From the NCBI GenBank assembly GCA_005406025.1, contig BGZK01000483.1:62001-126000 (forward strand): a DNA stretch of 64,000 nt, read 5' to 3'. How positions within the stretch are numbered: position 1 is the first letter of the stretch; the number at the start of each line of letters is the position of its first letter. The position numbers and the translations under genes are program-made. Shown here piece by piece: positions 36,700 through 48,480 of this stretch. This DNA is from Eumeta japonica. Its lineage: Eukaryota > Arthropoda > Insecta > Lepidoptera > Psychidae. A model generated the notes under the pieces. It searched no databases. It had not been told where the DNA came from and saw only the letters and a list, made by a program, of their open reading frames with translations.

Positions 36700-37620
36700 G
36701 GTACTCAGCTCATATTTTACTTTCAGGTATACCAAGAAAAAAACTTTACTTAGTGGCAAAACTACAGCAGAAAGAAGTATATGAAATATGGGCTACACAT
36801 TGTTTTTGTCACAGTTTTAAAATACAACACCTGGAGCGACGGAGCTTCACTTGACGTCTTTCGAATTTCCCGTTTGAAATTGATTACTTATTGTTATCAA
36901 TTTCAAGCGGGGTTGCTTATGTTTATTTTCAATAACAAATATTTAGATCGTCATCACATGTTTAATTTTTTTTTGTGCTTATCGCTTGCCGTTAACTCAA
37001 TTCTTTATAAATATACTTAGACATCATACATATTGGGCGCTCTATTGTGCTGTCGTCCAGTACTAATTTTTGATCATAAATCATAATCGACATTTTTGAC
37101 ATTGTAAAGCTACATTTATTTGCAATATTTATAATTGTACTAATATTTCTATGCGATATTTTATTATAAATTAGTTTGTAGACGGTTTATTGACTCATAG
37201 TTTACATTTTATAATTATTTTCGAATAAATTTGGAAACTTTATATTTACATCAATTTATTATATGAAATAAATTTGGATGTGTAAACGATGATTTTGTTA
37301 TGTAAGCTTCATTTCATTTTTGCATTAATTCAATACAATAAGTAATTATGCTAGAGTGAGATTTTATATGAGTTGAATTATTATTTTGTTTTGTTTTACA
37401 TTATTTTCTACGCACAAGATATAAATTGAAAATATGCTTATCACTAAATTAAAATAGGTAATGCATTTTGTGCATAAATTTGAGGAATGACGAAGTTGTT
37501 TGTCGCGGTGCACTCAGTACTTTGCGATTTACAGTCGCGTAAAGTTGTTTTTTTTAAGTGTTTAAGTGGTGTCCACTGAATGTTTTGCGTAACCCATAAA
37601 TAAAACAATTTACATGTAAA
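36700..37620. other. AT-rich non-coding stretch
   Basis: No gene supported; the frame 36781-37020 has no recognised motif. The mariner 3' untranslated end and its inverted repeat should lie somewhere in 37490-37630 but could not be fixed. Confidence 0.55.
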
Positions 37621-37629
37621 TTAAAATAT

Positions 37630-38639
37630 TTACTGCTTTTTAAAGTATTCCCCATTACATTTTACACACTTTTTCATTCGTTCAAACCATTTTTGAAGTC
37701 ATGAAGACAATTGGTCTGAGGGCATGATTTGCTCGTGCTGGTTAAAAGCTGTTACGGTCTCTTCTGGCCCCGTAAATTTCAAACCTCTCATCAAATCTTT
37801 GATATTTGGGAAAATAAAGGAATCGCCTGGTGCTAAGTCCGAACTAAATGCTGAATGGGTCACGAGCTTTACCTTTTCAGAATTCAAAAATGGCATCGTC
37901 TTATTCGTGTGCGGCGAAGCATTGACATGGTGCAGTAGGATACGTTTTCTTGGTCATTTGTCCCTAAATTTACTAAGACACTGGCAAAGCAAATGATAGT
38001 GTACCACTCAGCATTAAATGTCTTTTGTTTTTCTAATGCGATCCTGCAGACACGACCCATCTTAGAGGAAAAATATATAATCATTTTTTTTTCGCCTGAC
38101 TTAATTTTGTTGGCTTGTTGTCGCCTTCGAACACCCATACAAAAAAATGTTGCTTTCTTTCCGGCATCTCACAATTGAACACACATTCGAACGTCCGTGA
38201 TCGTATTTTAGCAACATTTTTTACACCAATTAAGTCGAGTTCATTTATGTTTGGGGTGAGTTCATGAGGAATCTAACGGCAACAAAGTTTTTTAACTATT
38301 AAATGTTGACGTAAGATTTTTTGAGTTCACCTCATACCGATCCCCAAATGTCTTGAAATTTACTCATAGGTAATACGCCGGTTTTCTTCAGTTCATTTCC
38401 TGACAGTAGCCACATTTTCCTCAGTGATCGCAGTTAACGGCCAATCTTCACGAATTTCTTTCATCTTGAAGACAAACACGTACACGATCAAATTCTGCAT
38501 AAGATGGCCATACAGTGCTCAAATGAGGTGTTTTCCTCCCAAAAGCATTTTGAAGACGAGCAGTGCAGTCTTGCGGAAACAGTGAACTCATAAAACCATA
38601 AAAAATCATCTCCCTAAAATCTTTTCACGTTAATTCCAT
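37630..38639 (-). pseudogene. mariner transposase (second lineage), broken
   Basis: On the reverse strand ATG at 38639-38637 starts MELT, a start typical of one mariner lineage. Then come EENRRITYE and HLGIGM of the helix-turn-helix region, WVFEGDNKPTK, FNAEWYT, a DDAI segment, FSSDLAPGDSF (third aspartate block; a proline is replaced by serine), DLMRGLKFTGPEETV and GEYFKKQ before a stop at 37632-37630. The span of 1,010 bp is near the normal 1,035-1,050 bp. Several frameshifts and stops, and the first catalytic block is poorly readable. Inverted repeats could not be placed with confidence. Confidence 0.85.
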
Positions 38640-39690
38640 TTTTGCTACGCACGACGATCTTTACACTTGTGTTAAAAACAATTGACAGGCGATTTCCCGC
38701 CAAAAAAATATTTACTTATTTTAAAATATGAATGAGTTTATTATGTTTTAAAAAATGTAACGTTTGAAATTCAAACATTTATGAATGACCAGGAGCGCAG
38801 AACTTTCAGTGTGCTCTATATACATCGCAAGCGAATTTGCATTTTAAATTCCGGCGTGACGACGACACTTACATACTTTCAGGCATAATAAATACACCCA
38901 GATTGTTAATACAATGACTTATTAAGGAATCTACCGTAAACTGTAGTTTAATATCTAGATGATGATGTGGCTTATGTCGTGACCTGGTAGTGGTTGTCGC
39001 TGAGCGACAAGACTCGAGATGAAAGACAGTGGAATGGTTATAGTGGGAAAATTGAAACAGCAAGAAATGTCTTAAAAAAACTAAAAACTATAAACTGACA
39101 TAGAAAATACGAATAGAAATCGTAAAACAATAAAATATTCACAAATTTATAAAATATGGTATTATCTAGGCAACAGTAAAAATGCTTCAAGAAAATAACT
39201 TTTGTAACCTTTTTTTAATACACGAATCAATAGTTATGACTAATTTTAAAGTTTTTGCTTATATTTAAAGTAACAAAGTAATTATTCTACAAAAAGCACT
39301 TAAGCTAATTCGCTTCGTAGACACCTTATAACAATTATATTTAACAATGTCATAACATTAGTAACACTTTTATTTATGCAATTAAAATCGACTTATAAAT
39401 TTTGTTTAAACTAACAAAGCACTAAAGTAATTTCAAAAATGCACACCAAATACGCACCACTTTGATTGTCTTAAACGTGTTTTCCTTTTATTAATACTTT
39501 TGTTGCACTTAAGAATAGGAAGATTTCTAGAAGAAAAAACTACCATTCGTATCAGATGTTGTGTGCGTATTTTTGCGTATTGAAACGAACTGCTACATCG
39601 ATGCTAAGAATCACTTCATCATTAAGAAACTCTTTGATAGACTATTAACTTTTCGCTTCGGCTTTATCTACATACTTGTGTTATTACAGA
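38640..39690. other. AT-rich non-coding stretch
   Basis: The first 150 bases should include the 5' untranslated part of the reverse mariner. No other feature is supported. Confidence 0.5.
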
Positions 39691-39696
39691 TTCAAA

Positions 39697-40023
39697 AATT
39701 TCGAGACTGGGGAGGATTTGAGACCGTGGGACCACGTGGGACAAAATTAATATCAAGACCGTGACCGGAATCTGAATAAAAAGGGATCACAATTGAAAGT
39801 GGGACCGGAATCATAAGTGGGAACAGATTTTGAATCCACTTAAATCGAGACCGGGTTCAGAATCAAAACTGATACAAATTGGCATCGCAAACAGGACAAG
39901 GATCGGAATCCAGAACGGAACGGCGATGAGCATCATGACTAATTATCGTAATCGGTCGATATACTGGATGAGGGAATTAATTCTACCTATGCGGGTAGAG
40001 CCGCGAGTGGAAGCTAGTTCTGT
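39697..40023 (-). repeat. hexamer-array repeat family, copy 2 (reverse)
   Basis: On the reverse strand the head reads AACTAGCTTCCACTCGCGGC (5' end at about 40017), then AGAATTAATTCCCTCATCCA. It is followed by a 6-bp-spaced array such as GTTCCGTTCTGGATTCCGAT and GATTCCGGTCCCACTTTCAA, running down to about 39700. Forward open frames here (39561-39764, 39830-40027) are artefacts of the stop-poor array. Confidence 0.65.
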
Positions 40024-40675
40024 TTAAAAATAAGTTAAATGTGAGTTTCGTATAAAAGGAATCCATTATTAGTGACAGTTTTTTCGCAAAATAAATTTTT
40101 AAACGATTTTTTTTATTCATGAAAAAACGTTATTTCTTAATAGCTAAAAAATTTGTATAGGCATATATTATTTTGATTGCAATCTAAAGAAAAATATAGA
40201 AATGCATTTTATTGTTTGTAGGCATGCCGCTATAATTATAATGTACTTTTTTTCAAGATATATGTCGGTACTGTTTGAATGTACATATATTTTTTTATCT
40301 ATTTTTTAATATTCGTTTTATGATACACTTACTACTACTTTAAAAGCTAAATAGGTTAAATACTAAAATTTAGCATTATACAGATTTTTAATTATCTATC
40401 TGTTTTTCCATTTTATGTTCTTTTATAATTAAAGAACACCTTGACCGATCTTGTGTATACGATTTGGGATGCAGTAAGCTTACTTAATTGGTATATATAT
40501 TGTTTCAATAAAGGTCTGTTTATTTTTTTTTTGTCTTTTATTTATGTTTAATCTCCGAAACGATAGAACAAACTTTATTCAAATTTTAATTAGGAATATT
40601 ATTCTAGAAATATGAGATAGGATATTTTGTTAATAAAATAAAATATGTGAATAAATATCAAAAAAATAGCAACAG
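40024..40675. other. AT-rich non-coding stretch
   Basis: No gene or repeat recognised. Confidence 0.6.
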
Positions 40676-40681
40676 TGTTCA

Positions 40682-40745
40682 AATGAGAACCGAGACCAGC
40701 ATCGGGATTCGCATTGGAACGCAGAGCAGGACCGGGATCAGAAAT
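40682..40745 (-). repeat. hexamer-array fragment without head
   Basis: On the reverse strand it reads TGATCCCGGTCCTGCTCTGC then AATCCCGATGCTGGTCTCGG, the same degenerate 6-bp array as the headed copies. It lies 660 bases from copy 2 and in the same orientation. Confidence 0.5.
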
Positions 40746-42895
40746 AATCTATATGCTAGAAAACAATTTACACAAAATAAATCAGAGGGGCAAGGACCAT
40801 TTGCATATAAACATGAGCAATTAATAACGCAGATAATTCAAACTTTAATAAATACTCCAATAAACGATATACACAAAGCCCCAGAATATACACATTCAAG
40901 GACACCGTTTCATCGTTTATTCAGCTTATTTCCACTCTAGACCTTTGATTAGCCGGAGTGACGCCGCACTTGCCGACGTCCTATCGCATATCGGCTGCAT
41001 TCATGTTACACTCATTAACCTTAGGAGGTACTCAAGTTTTATTACCCTACGAGGAGTCGACAACACCTCCAAACTGTATAGTGTACTACTGCGTTGAGCC
41101 GTGAAACAAGTCAATTTATATCTGGTTTCATAACACTTTTATTAACAGTCATGGAGATAAACGAAAAAAAAAGTGTTAAGTAAACGTCGACTTTTAGAGT
41201 TTTTAATCCAATTCATTTCTAACTCCGATCACAAGCCCGTTTTGTATTCCGATTCGCATAAGAAATCTATATATCTACCATAATCATATTTAAACCAACT
41301 TTCTATGTATACCTATCATCTGTCTTTATATTTATCATTCAGGCACTTAGCCGGCCGGAGAGCTTATAACCCAACCACTTTACTCTGAAATAGAATTAAT
41401 GTGGAAGAGTATGTTTATGAGTAGAATGATAAAAAAAAACTAATTCAACTTGCACACACTCGCTTTATCCTACTTACTTACTTGTACCGTCCAAATAATG
41501 TGTAAATACACATTATGGGGACACCGATTACACAGTACGAGAATGCAATCACCATTTTCATTTTCTCTTCCATATCCGAATTCAATGAAGATAATGACAT
41601 CGAAAAAAGTACTAATAAGTCAAACAGTAGTTCGAGCGCTCCGAGTTCGCTGGCGAGCCCGTGAGCTCTTACGAAAAGCCAGACAGGCAGGCGTTGTTCC
41701 GAGAAACAACCATAATTAATAGTTAAAATGAAAATTTATAAATAAATTAAATCGACTTAATAATTCTACAGCATTAAAATGAAAATAAAGTGTCGGATAC
41801 AAATTAGGTTAGTACAATAACTGATTTTTTGCTTTTGGATAATCACTAGTTAATTAAAACGTGACGTTTCATCGCTGCCGTAGAGCTGCATTATATTGAT
41901 TGAAATAGTTGACTATCTGCAAATATATATTCATTGTTGCCACTTTTGGTTCTATTTGATGCCACTAAAAATTAAAAAAGTGTTCTTGGAAGCATATTGC
42001 AATTTCATGTTACTTTTTAATTGATCGCAAATCCCGAAGTTCTTCATATACTACGTGATAATTAAGATTCCTCTAGTGTGACGCATTTATTACAATAACG
42101 GTTTCCATAATGAAATAATCATGTTACAATACTTATAAATAACAAAATTAAAAAAAAAAACAGTGGGACTCCGGAAGTGCCGATAGAAGTGAAAATTTGA
42201 ATATTTATTACGTGTGTATTTTTTAAATGACCAGGAAATATTTTACTGTGCAGGAAATACTTTTAAATGAAGTGCTTTTTTTATTCATTATTATTAACTT
42301 ACTTCTACTTATAATTTTCATTTAATGCGCTATTGTACATGAAAAATAATGCATGTAATTTTACATTCAAAAATTACAATCTATTGCTTAAAACGTAAAT
42401 TTACAAATACAATACGATAAGTTCCGACATGAATATATATATATATATATGTTGTACGTATATACACAATATATGGTTATATTATATATAGTTATATTAT
42501 CAACGTATTTCAACCCAAACTCAACTCTCGTGTAAACATCGTGTTCTCGTGTAAACGGACCAATATATGTAGCTACTTATATTCAGAGGTGTCGGTTACG
42601 GTAACGGTAACACTGTTGCGAGTTCAACGTTTTTTCTCATCTCAATAAATGCCCAACGCACTGAAAGAAATTTTAACTTCAAAAATAAAAAAAGGGCTTA
42701 ATATCGACTTATTGACTTTCAAAACCATTGTAAGGTTGTTTTATAGTTTTAAGTGAAATGTAGGGATGTAGTTGATTTTGTGAGATACATTCTCGTAAAT
42801 TGTATTTTATTAAACTACTTTTTTTTGCGTCTCAATTTCTCCTTGTCGCTGTCTACTCGTACTGTTCAATTCTGTCATCTGTTCAAAATTTCAAG
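40746..42895. other. non-coding stretch
   Basis: No gene supported. A 50-base scrap at about 41217-41265 (CTAACTCCGATCACAAGCCC then TATTCCGATTCG) may be another forward hexamer fragment. An AT run lies at 42430-42450. Frames 40647-40940 and 41450-41719 carry no domain. Confidence 0.5.
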
Positions 42896-42901
42896 ACTTC
42901 C

Positions 42902-43970
42902 TCAGGAATGTATGTCAACTGAGATGAACTCGTTACAATATTCACCGTGGGCTGCAATATACTTTTGCATCTGAACAATCAAATCTTTGTAACATTGACT
43001 CCACTCCTTCATTCTGATCTTGCGAAATGTTTTTTTCCTTTTTATTTCAAATCTATCCTGACGATGAACATCGTTGACATCATTAATTAACATGAGATTC
43101 TTGTTGATAAGTAGAAATCACAGAGTACCAAGTAGGATTATCTGGAGGAAACGTCATAAATTTTACGTTATTTGCGTTAAAAAATCAATTATCATTAATT
43201 TTTGGTTTTAATTTCGTTAATAACATCCAGCAAGTAAATTCGTAGTCATGTGTCAATCAGCGCTCGCTGAACGACGCTTCTCAAAAGTAACAGTGTCAAC
43301 TTTATCATTTTTTTAAGTATCATAAGTCATCATCGAATTCAAAACTCTGTTTTTAAGTGGTAAACAAGCTTGTAAGCTATCATAGGTTAAGAGGTGATCA
43401 CCGCCACCCACGGCGTTGATCACTCACTCTTTTTATCTTATGCCGTTCTTTTTGAATTTTGCTGATTTTAAAAGGCTTCAATGGCTGCTCAAGTTTAATT
43501 GCTGCTTTGATATTGTAGTTATAAGTCCACAATATGTTTCGTCACATATTGCTTAGTATGTTACACATCAAATTTAAGACCCTTTCTGGAATCTGGTAGC
43601 TAGGGAATTACACCAAATGACGCACGTTTTAATATTCATATTAATCTACGGTTTACAGCCTTAGTTGAGTTGTTTAGGATCTGCTGCGAACACAGCTTTC
43701 TCACTTCACATCCAAACGTTTATGTGTCATGATTAATTGTACTTAATTTATTCCTATGCCTAATAATGACCAATTACTATATAAATTTCTATCATTTTTC
43801 ATTTTAAATCATGTGGAGTTAGGATATTTATTATAAACAGCTGTGGACGAACAGCTTTTCCTAGATTGAGATCACCACAGATTTTGCAAACCAGTTATAA
43901 ATTGTGGTCTTGCTTCGTGGCAAACCACCAAATTTAGTGATAAATCATCAAAAGCAATTTAAAGGCGATC
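42902..43970 (-). pseudogene. mariner-like transposase remnant (third lineage)
   Basis: The readable end on the reverse strand, 43060-42950, gives RFEIKRKKTFRKI then EWSQCYKDLIVQMQKYIAAH and GEY. This matches the mariner C-terminal style of a FxxIxxI(K)RK stretch, E(W)xxCFxDWxxRxxKCI and GEYFE. Further upstream a TIYNWFAK segment near 43890 fits the DNA-binding part. The middle is too degraded to show the catalytic triad. The length between these points fits one mariner transposase. An unrelated transposase family remains possible. Confidence 0.45.
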
Positions 43971-44179
43971 AAGACTCTGTTGAGGTATCAAATTACGCTT
44001 CGTGTATCGTTGAAAATGAAGCACAGCCAATTTTCGCGCGTTAATTAAATTCATAATAATGCAGACACACAACGCTTTAAGTGAACTTGTAATGAAATAA
44101 CAAATAACAGCAAAGTTATATGAAATTAAGTTTATTTTACAGCCAGTCAGTTTCATTTTAAATATTGTTATTACTTTTA

Positions 44180-44378
44180 GCTTCCCGCTAAGAAAATTGA
44201 AATATTTCTAAAATTTTCGGGAAGTTATTGGTTTCACCCCATTTTGCAAAAATCGAGTTCTCATCAGATTTCGACGTTCTGAGGGTCTAGAAAGCTTCCC
44301 TGATCATCCCTGAGATGATGTCCGTATGGCTATGTGGATGTGTGTGTGTGTGAATGTGTGGATGTATGTAAACCTCTT
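44180..44378. other. repeat-associated leader with (TG)n
   Basis: It contains the run TGGATGTGTGTGTGTGTGAA near 44336 and runs directly into the three-unit tandem repeat. It is probably part of the same repeat element. Confidence 0.4.
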
Positions 44379-44845
44379 ATAACTTTTAAACGGCTTGACC
44401 GAATCAAGCCCACTAAACGGAGTTCCAAAGAGTTTCACCAAACTTAGATTTCCTGATAATTTGGGTCGATTTGGACTGGTCGATTTTGAGAAATTTTCAA
44501 AAAACTAAGACAAAAAATTTTTAAAAGTGATTTTTTCAAAATAACTTTAAAATGGCTTGACCGATCAATTCCAAAATCTAATCAGCTCTTAACCTATTAA
44601 AACACATCGATTTCCGCAAATCGGGTCAAAATCGGTTAACTCATTTGTGAGAAATCGTTGTCGAAAGAAATCGAAAAAACAGTTTTTTTTGAATAACTAC
44701 GAAACGGCTGAACCGATCGATCTCAAATTCTAACCAGCTCTTGGCCCTGTAAAAACACGTCGATTGCCGCAAACCGGGTCAAAATCGGTTGATTCGTTTG
44801 CGAGAAATTGTTGTTAAAAGAAATCGAAACTGATAACGGTTTCTG
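44379..44845 (+). repeat. three-unit tandem repeat, period about 152-162 bp
   Basis: Units start near 44379 (ATAACTTTTAAACGGCTTGA), 44541 (ATAACTTTAAAATGGCTTGA) and 44693 (ATAACTACGAAACGGCTGAA). Units 2 and 3 continue in parallel through CGGGTCAAAATCGGTT and GTTGTCGAAAGAAATCGAAA-like text, while unit 1 is more diverged. No coding role is apparent. Confidence 0.8.
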
Positions 44846-44972
44846 GTTTTAAACAATAAAAAGAAGTTATGACCTAGATCAATTTTTTATTTAATCTAGG
44901 TCTTAAGTTCTATCTCTTCTATTATATAAACATATGTACATATATATATATGTTCTAGGTAATAAATAAATT

Positions 44973-45600
44973 AAATATTACCATATTTCTTCTAAAAAGG
45001 AACATATCCATAAATACTTATATTCATTATATGAAACCAAACTAGATGAAGTTACGTCCATCAGAGATTTGGGAGTCGTTTTCGATTGTAAACTCCACTT
45101 TGATCTCCATGTTGGACACATTGTGAGTAGGGCATTCGGTATATACGGTTTTGTAATGAGATCCTGCACTAATTTCACTAGAACATCAACATACTTACAA
45201 TTGTCTAAAACTCTTATTCGACGTTAAGTAGAGTAAGATGCTCTAATATGGAACCCGTACTATGATAAATATAAAGATGTCATAGAAACAGTGCAAAAAA
45301 GATTCTTGAGAGCAATGCACTTCGGGTGCTTCAATGCACTTCATATTCTGTTAGAGTTCCATACAGGTCTCTACTGGACAAATATAATGTATTTAAACTT
45401 AAGCTCCAGACGTCTCCGGCTCGACGCTGGGGCGTTGTATGATTTGATATGACTGCCCGGCTCGAAGCCAACAAAGAGAAGCTCGGCCGCACCAGCTGTT
45501 TGCTGTTAACCGCTGTCGTACTGTAGCCGGCACACGGTCTCCGATGCGCCGCCTCGTAGACCCAACGCACGTATTAACGCCATCGACATCATCGCGTAGA
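44973..45600 (+). pseudogene. non-LTR retrotransposon reverse-transcriptase C-terminal fragment
   Basis: A frame open from 44973 to a stop near 45222 reads SIRDLGVVFDCKLHFDLHVG, the block following the RT catalytic motif in many insect LINEs, then SRAFGIYGFVMRSC and YLQLSKTLIRR. After the stop the same frame gives ALIWNPYYDKYKDVIETVQK and RFLRAMHF. Shifted frames to about 45600 keep an NRCRTVAGTRSPMRRL-like tail. The YADD core is absent, so this is a 5'-truncated copy. It is distinct from the Jockey-like element at 2435 and from the RTE fragments. The clade (Jockey or CR1-like) is not settled. Confidence 0.75.
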
Positions 45601-46450
45601 CTGCTGGATTCTTCTTTATATTTTTAATACCTTAAATCGCGCATTTGATGTTTGATCTTCTCTGTAGGATGTTACATGTTTTTCTGTATGTATTTTCTTT
45701 TTATCACGTACAATCTTAAATATGTGTAGTGATTCTCCGTGGTTCACGATGTTGGTGATATGCACACACATATATATATATATCTTTTTATATTAGAAAT
45801 ATTCGAGTATCACTATTTATAAGTCCAAATATAGAAATAAATAAATAAAATTTTAATTAAATATTCTTTTATACTGATATTATATTATTACAATTAGAAT
45901 GTATTGTTTAATTAAGTGCGTAAATTAAACTCTTTAATTCAACGTCTTATTAGATTTAGCTCACTTATACTGAATTTTTATAACTATATTGATCACATAA
46001 ATTCATCTGGCTCGATATCACTAGACATGAATGTACAAGAAATTCCTATTTTTACTTTACGGCCATCGGAATAAAGACTTCGTAGAAAAGGGTCATGTAA
46101 TAAACATCTGATGTGTATTGTACTACAAGTGGTGGAGTCTGTGTAACTCGATGAATAACTAGTAGTTGTTTATCGAGTTATTTATTTATATCGAGCTCGA
46201 TAAATAACTAGTCGTTGTTTATATTACGAACGAAACTCAGATTTTGCAAAGCTTCAAATTTTCAAACGAAGAAACATAAGCCTTTGCACTAAATATGAGA
46301 TTAATAAGTTTTACTATAAACATAGGACACACTTAAAATTTTCAGAACTGGCCATATAGTAAAATAATTAAACGCTCACACTGTACAATAATAAATCATA
46401 TTTAAATTTAAATTAATAAAACCCTTTTACAACCTTATTATGTAAATTTT
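45601..46450. other. AT-rich non-coding stretch
   Basis: No gene. It contains a CA/TA microsatellite at about 45763-45783 and a 49-bp tandem duplication listed separately. Confidence 0.6.
46147..46226. repeat. 49-bp direct duplication
   Basis: CTCGATGAATAACTAGTAGT at 46147 recurs as CTCGATAAATAACTAGTCGT at 46196. The interior also holds TATCGAGTTATTTATTTATA, an inverted partner of TCGATAAATAACT. Confidence 0.8.
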
Positions 46451-46452
46451 TT

Positions 46453-47780
46453 CATCTGTCATTTGTTTTTACAAATTAGCAGCAAGAGAAAATTGTTTGT
46501 CCAACGTTAACATGAATTTAATGCGAAAAAATTTTCGCGCATTAATTTTTTATGATTATATCGTTGCCACTTAAACCAACAAGAAAGTTATAAAAGACTT
46601 TAATTGGCCTTTCGTGATGTAGCTTCATCACTTGCCACTGTTTATAATTGATTTAACTAGTTCAAACATGTTATCTGTTATTTGTTTTTATAAATTGGGA
46701 GCAAAAAGAAAATTGTTTTTCTAACGTCAACATTTATTTAAAATAAGGAAAATTTCATGCATTGATTTTCTATGACTCTTTTTGCCATTTCAGCCAACAC
46801 GAAAACTGCAACAGACTTCGGTTAGTCTTTCATAATAAAGATCACTTACCACTATCTATGACTGGTTTAATGAGTTTAAACGAGGTCGCACTAATCTGAC
46901 TGACGATCTGCGTGACAGACGTTCTTCTATGGCGATGACCGACGACATCAATTGTGTGCGGCTCGTGATAGAAACTGACAAAAGAGTGACCTACCGGTAG
47001 ATTCGGACAAGCTTAAACATAAGTATGAGTCGAGTGCACAAAATCTTTCATGAATGTTTAGCAAGCTTTGTATTCAGTGGATACCTCATAATTTGACTGA
47101 CGCTCAAAAACTTCTTCGTATTAATTGGTGCTCAGAAATAATGCAAGATTTTCTAGGTGTGATTCAAATGCTGTATATGACATAATTACAGATGATAAAA
47201 CTTGGGTTTACTGTTACAGCCCTGAAACTAAAAGACAATCTGCTCAGTGGGTGTTTCCTTTCGAGAAATTGTCTACTAAAGTTAAACGAGGTCGAAGCAT
47301 CACAAAAAAAGTGATGGCCTCTTTCTTCGAAATGACAGGTCATTATGAAACAATTGTTTTAGAACATAAAAAAATAAATACTGCAGATGGATACGCCAAC
47401 AATTATTTGCCTCTCGTTTTGGAAAGAGTTCGAAAAAAACGACTTAGCAGTGCGATTCTCCTTAATCATGACAACGCCTCACGACATACCGCTAGACAAA
47501 TAACTAACAATTTGGGGACGTTAGATATAGACATAGTAGCTCACATGCTATACAGCCCTGACCTCGCATCATGAGATTTTGATTTATTTCCTAAAGTAAA
47601 AGAAAAACTTAGAGGAAAGAGGCTTACGGACGCCGAGGACGCTTTGGCTCCATACGAAAAGGCCGTCAAAACGACCCTTCAGTGCGATTAGGCAAACTGT
47701 TTCTCTGAGTTGTTCCATTGAATGCAATGATATACCGATCTGAATGGACACTATTTTGAAAAGCAATAATAGTAAGAATG
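46453..47780 (+). mobile_element. mariner transposon (fourth lineage) with duplicated 5' part
   Basis: It contains a transposase pseudogene to 47769 and an upstream extra copy of its first 215 bases: 46453-46667 and 46671-46879 align over their length with an offset of about 219. Both carry the leader TTTGTTTTTA(C/T)AAATT and the first transposase residues. The terminal inverted repeats were not identified with confidence, so the outer limits are approximate. Confidence 0.7.
46739..47769 (+). pseudogene. mariner transposase (fourth lineage), best-preserved catalytic core
   Basis: The N-terminal DNA-binding half is readable in shifted frames (TIYDWFNEFKRGRTNLTDD near 46850; CIQWIPHNLTDAQKLLRINW near 47070). 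From 47125 one frame is open for 149 codons and holds TDDKTWVYCYSPETKRQSAQ (first catalytic Asp; the usual TGDE is TDDK), NHDNASRHTA (second Asp near 47470) and YSPDLAS (third Asp near 47560). A TGA at 47573 then interrupts it, replacing a codon after the conserved SPDLA. It resumes as DLFPKVKEKLRGKRL-like text and ends NGHYFEKQ with TAA at 47767-47769. Inactive as it stands. Confidence 0.9.
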
Positions 47781-47874
47781 ACTTGCTAGTTCGCCTTGAT
47801 TTTTGATTTTATTAGGACTTTCAGTTTGACCCATACAATTTGAAAAGTTTATAATTTAACTATTCTGTACAAAG

Positions 47875-48150
47875 TAAAGCAGTGGTAGTCGCTTCAGTGC
47901 GCTGACTTCGGAACAGAAGGTTTGAAGTCTGACCATAAGCGAGTTCAACAGTGAGTTTTCAACTTAAACCAATAACTTTTACCCCGTGCTTTGGGGAGAA
48001 CGATGAACCATCGATTCTGGAAGTTGCCATAAATTTGGTAAAAATGGTTTTTAATAGTCGCCCGGATAGAAACTGGGTTGTTATGGAGGTCTTAAGGTCC
48101 AAATGCCTCCATATGAAATAATAAAATCAGGGATATTTGATATAATATTG
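47875..48150 (+). mobile_element. tRNA-derived SINE-like element
   Basis: The head GTGGTAGTCGCTTCAGTG (A-box-like, 47882) is followed about 40 bases on by GGTTTGAAGTCT (B-box-like, 47929). The body includes CTTTGGGGAGAACGATGAAC and ends near ATGAAATAATAAAATC. It lies 105 bases after the mariner transposase stop codon. Confidence 0.5.
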
Positions 48151-48426
48151 TATAAATTCGATTTTGGAGCAATATAAGTCGTAAAATATGATGTTAGTGT
48201 GTTTATTGAACACTGGTTAATTCCTACGTGGATATTGACATCTGGAAGGAGGCAGGTAAGGAAGATTAAAGAAAAAGAAGTACGTCTCCGCTGTGAGAGT
48301 GTGGTTGTTAATAAAATAAACTACACATATTACATCGTAGTTTCGGAATAACAACGAAAAAGCACCTTTATTTAACATATGTGAAGCATTGAAGCATTGC
48401 TAGTCTCCATCAGTCCGTTGGTCGAC

Positions 48427-48480
48427 GTACGCACGCACGCACGCACGCACGCACGCGCCCACGCACACACACACACACGT
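48427..48480. repeat. (ACGC)n / (AC)n compound microsatellite
   Basis: About seven ACGC units are followed by GCCCACGC and then about eight AC units. Confidence 0.95.

Noticed and set aside
36490..36784. Reading frames on both strands with isoleucine-tyrosine repeats
   Set aside because: They are the translation of an (AT)n microsatellite.
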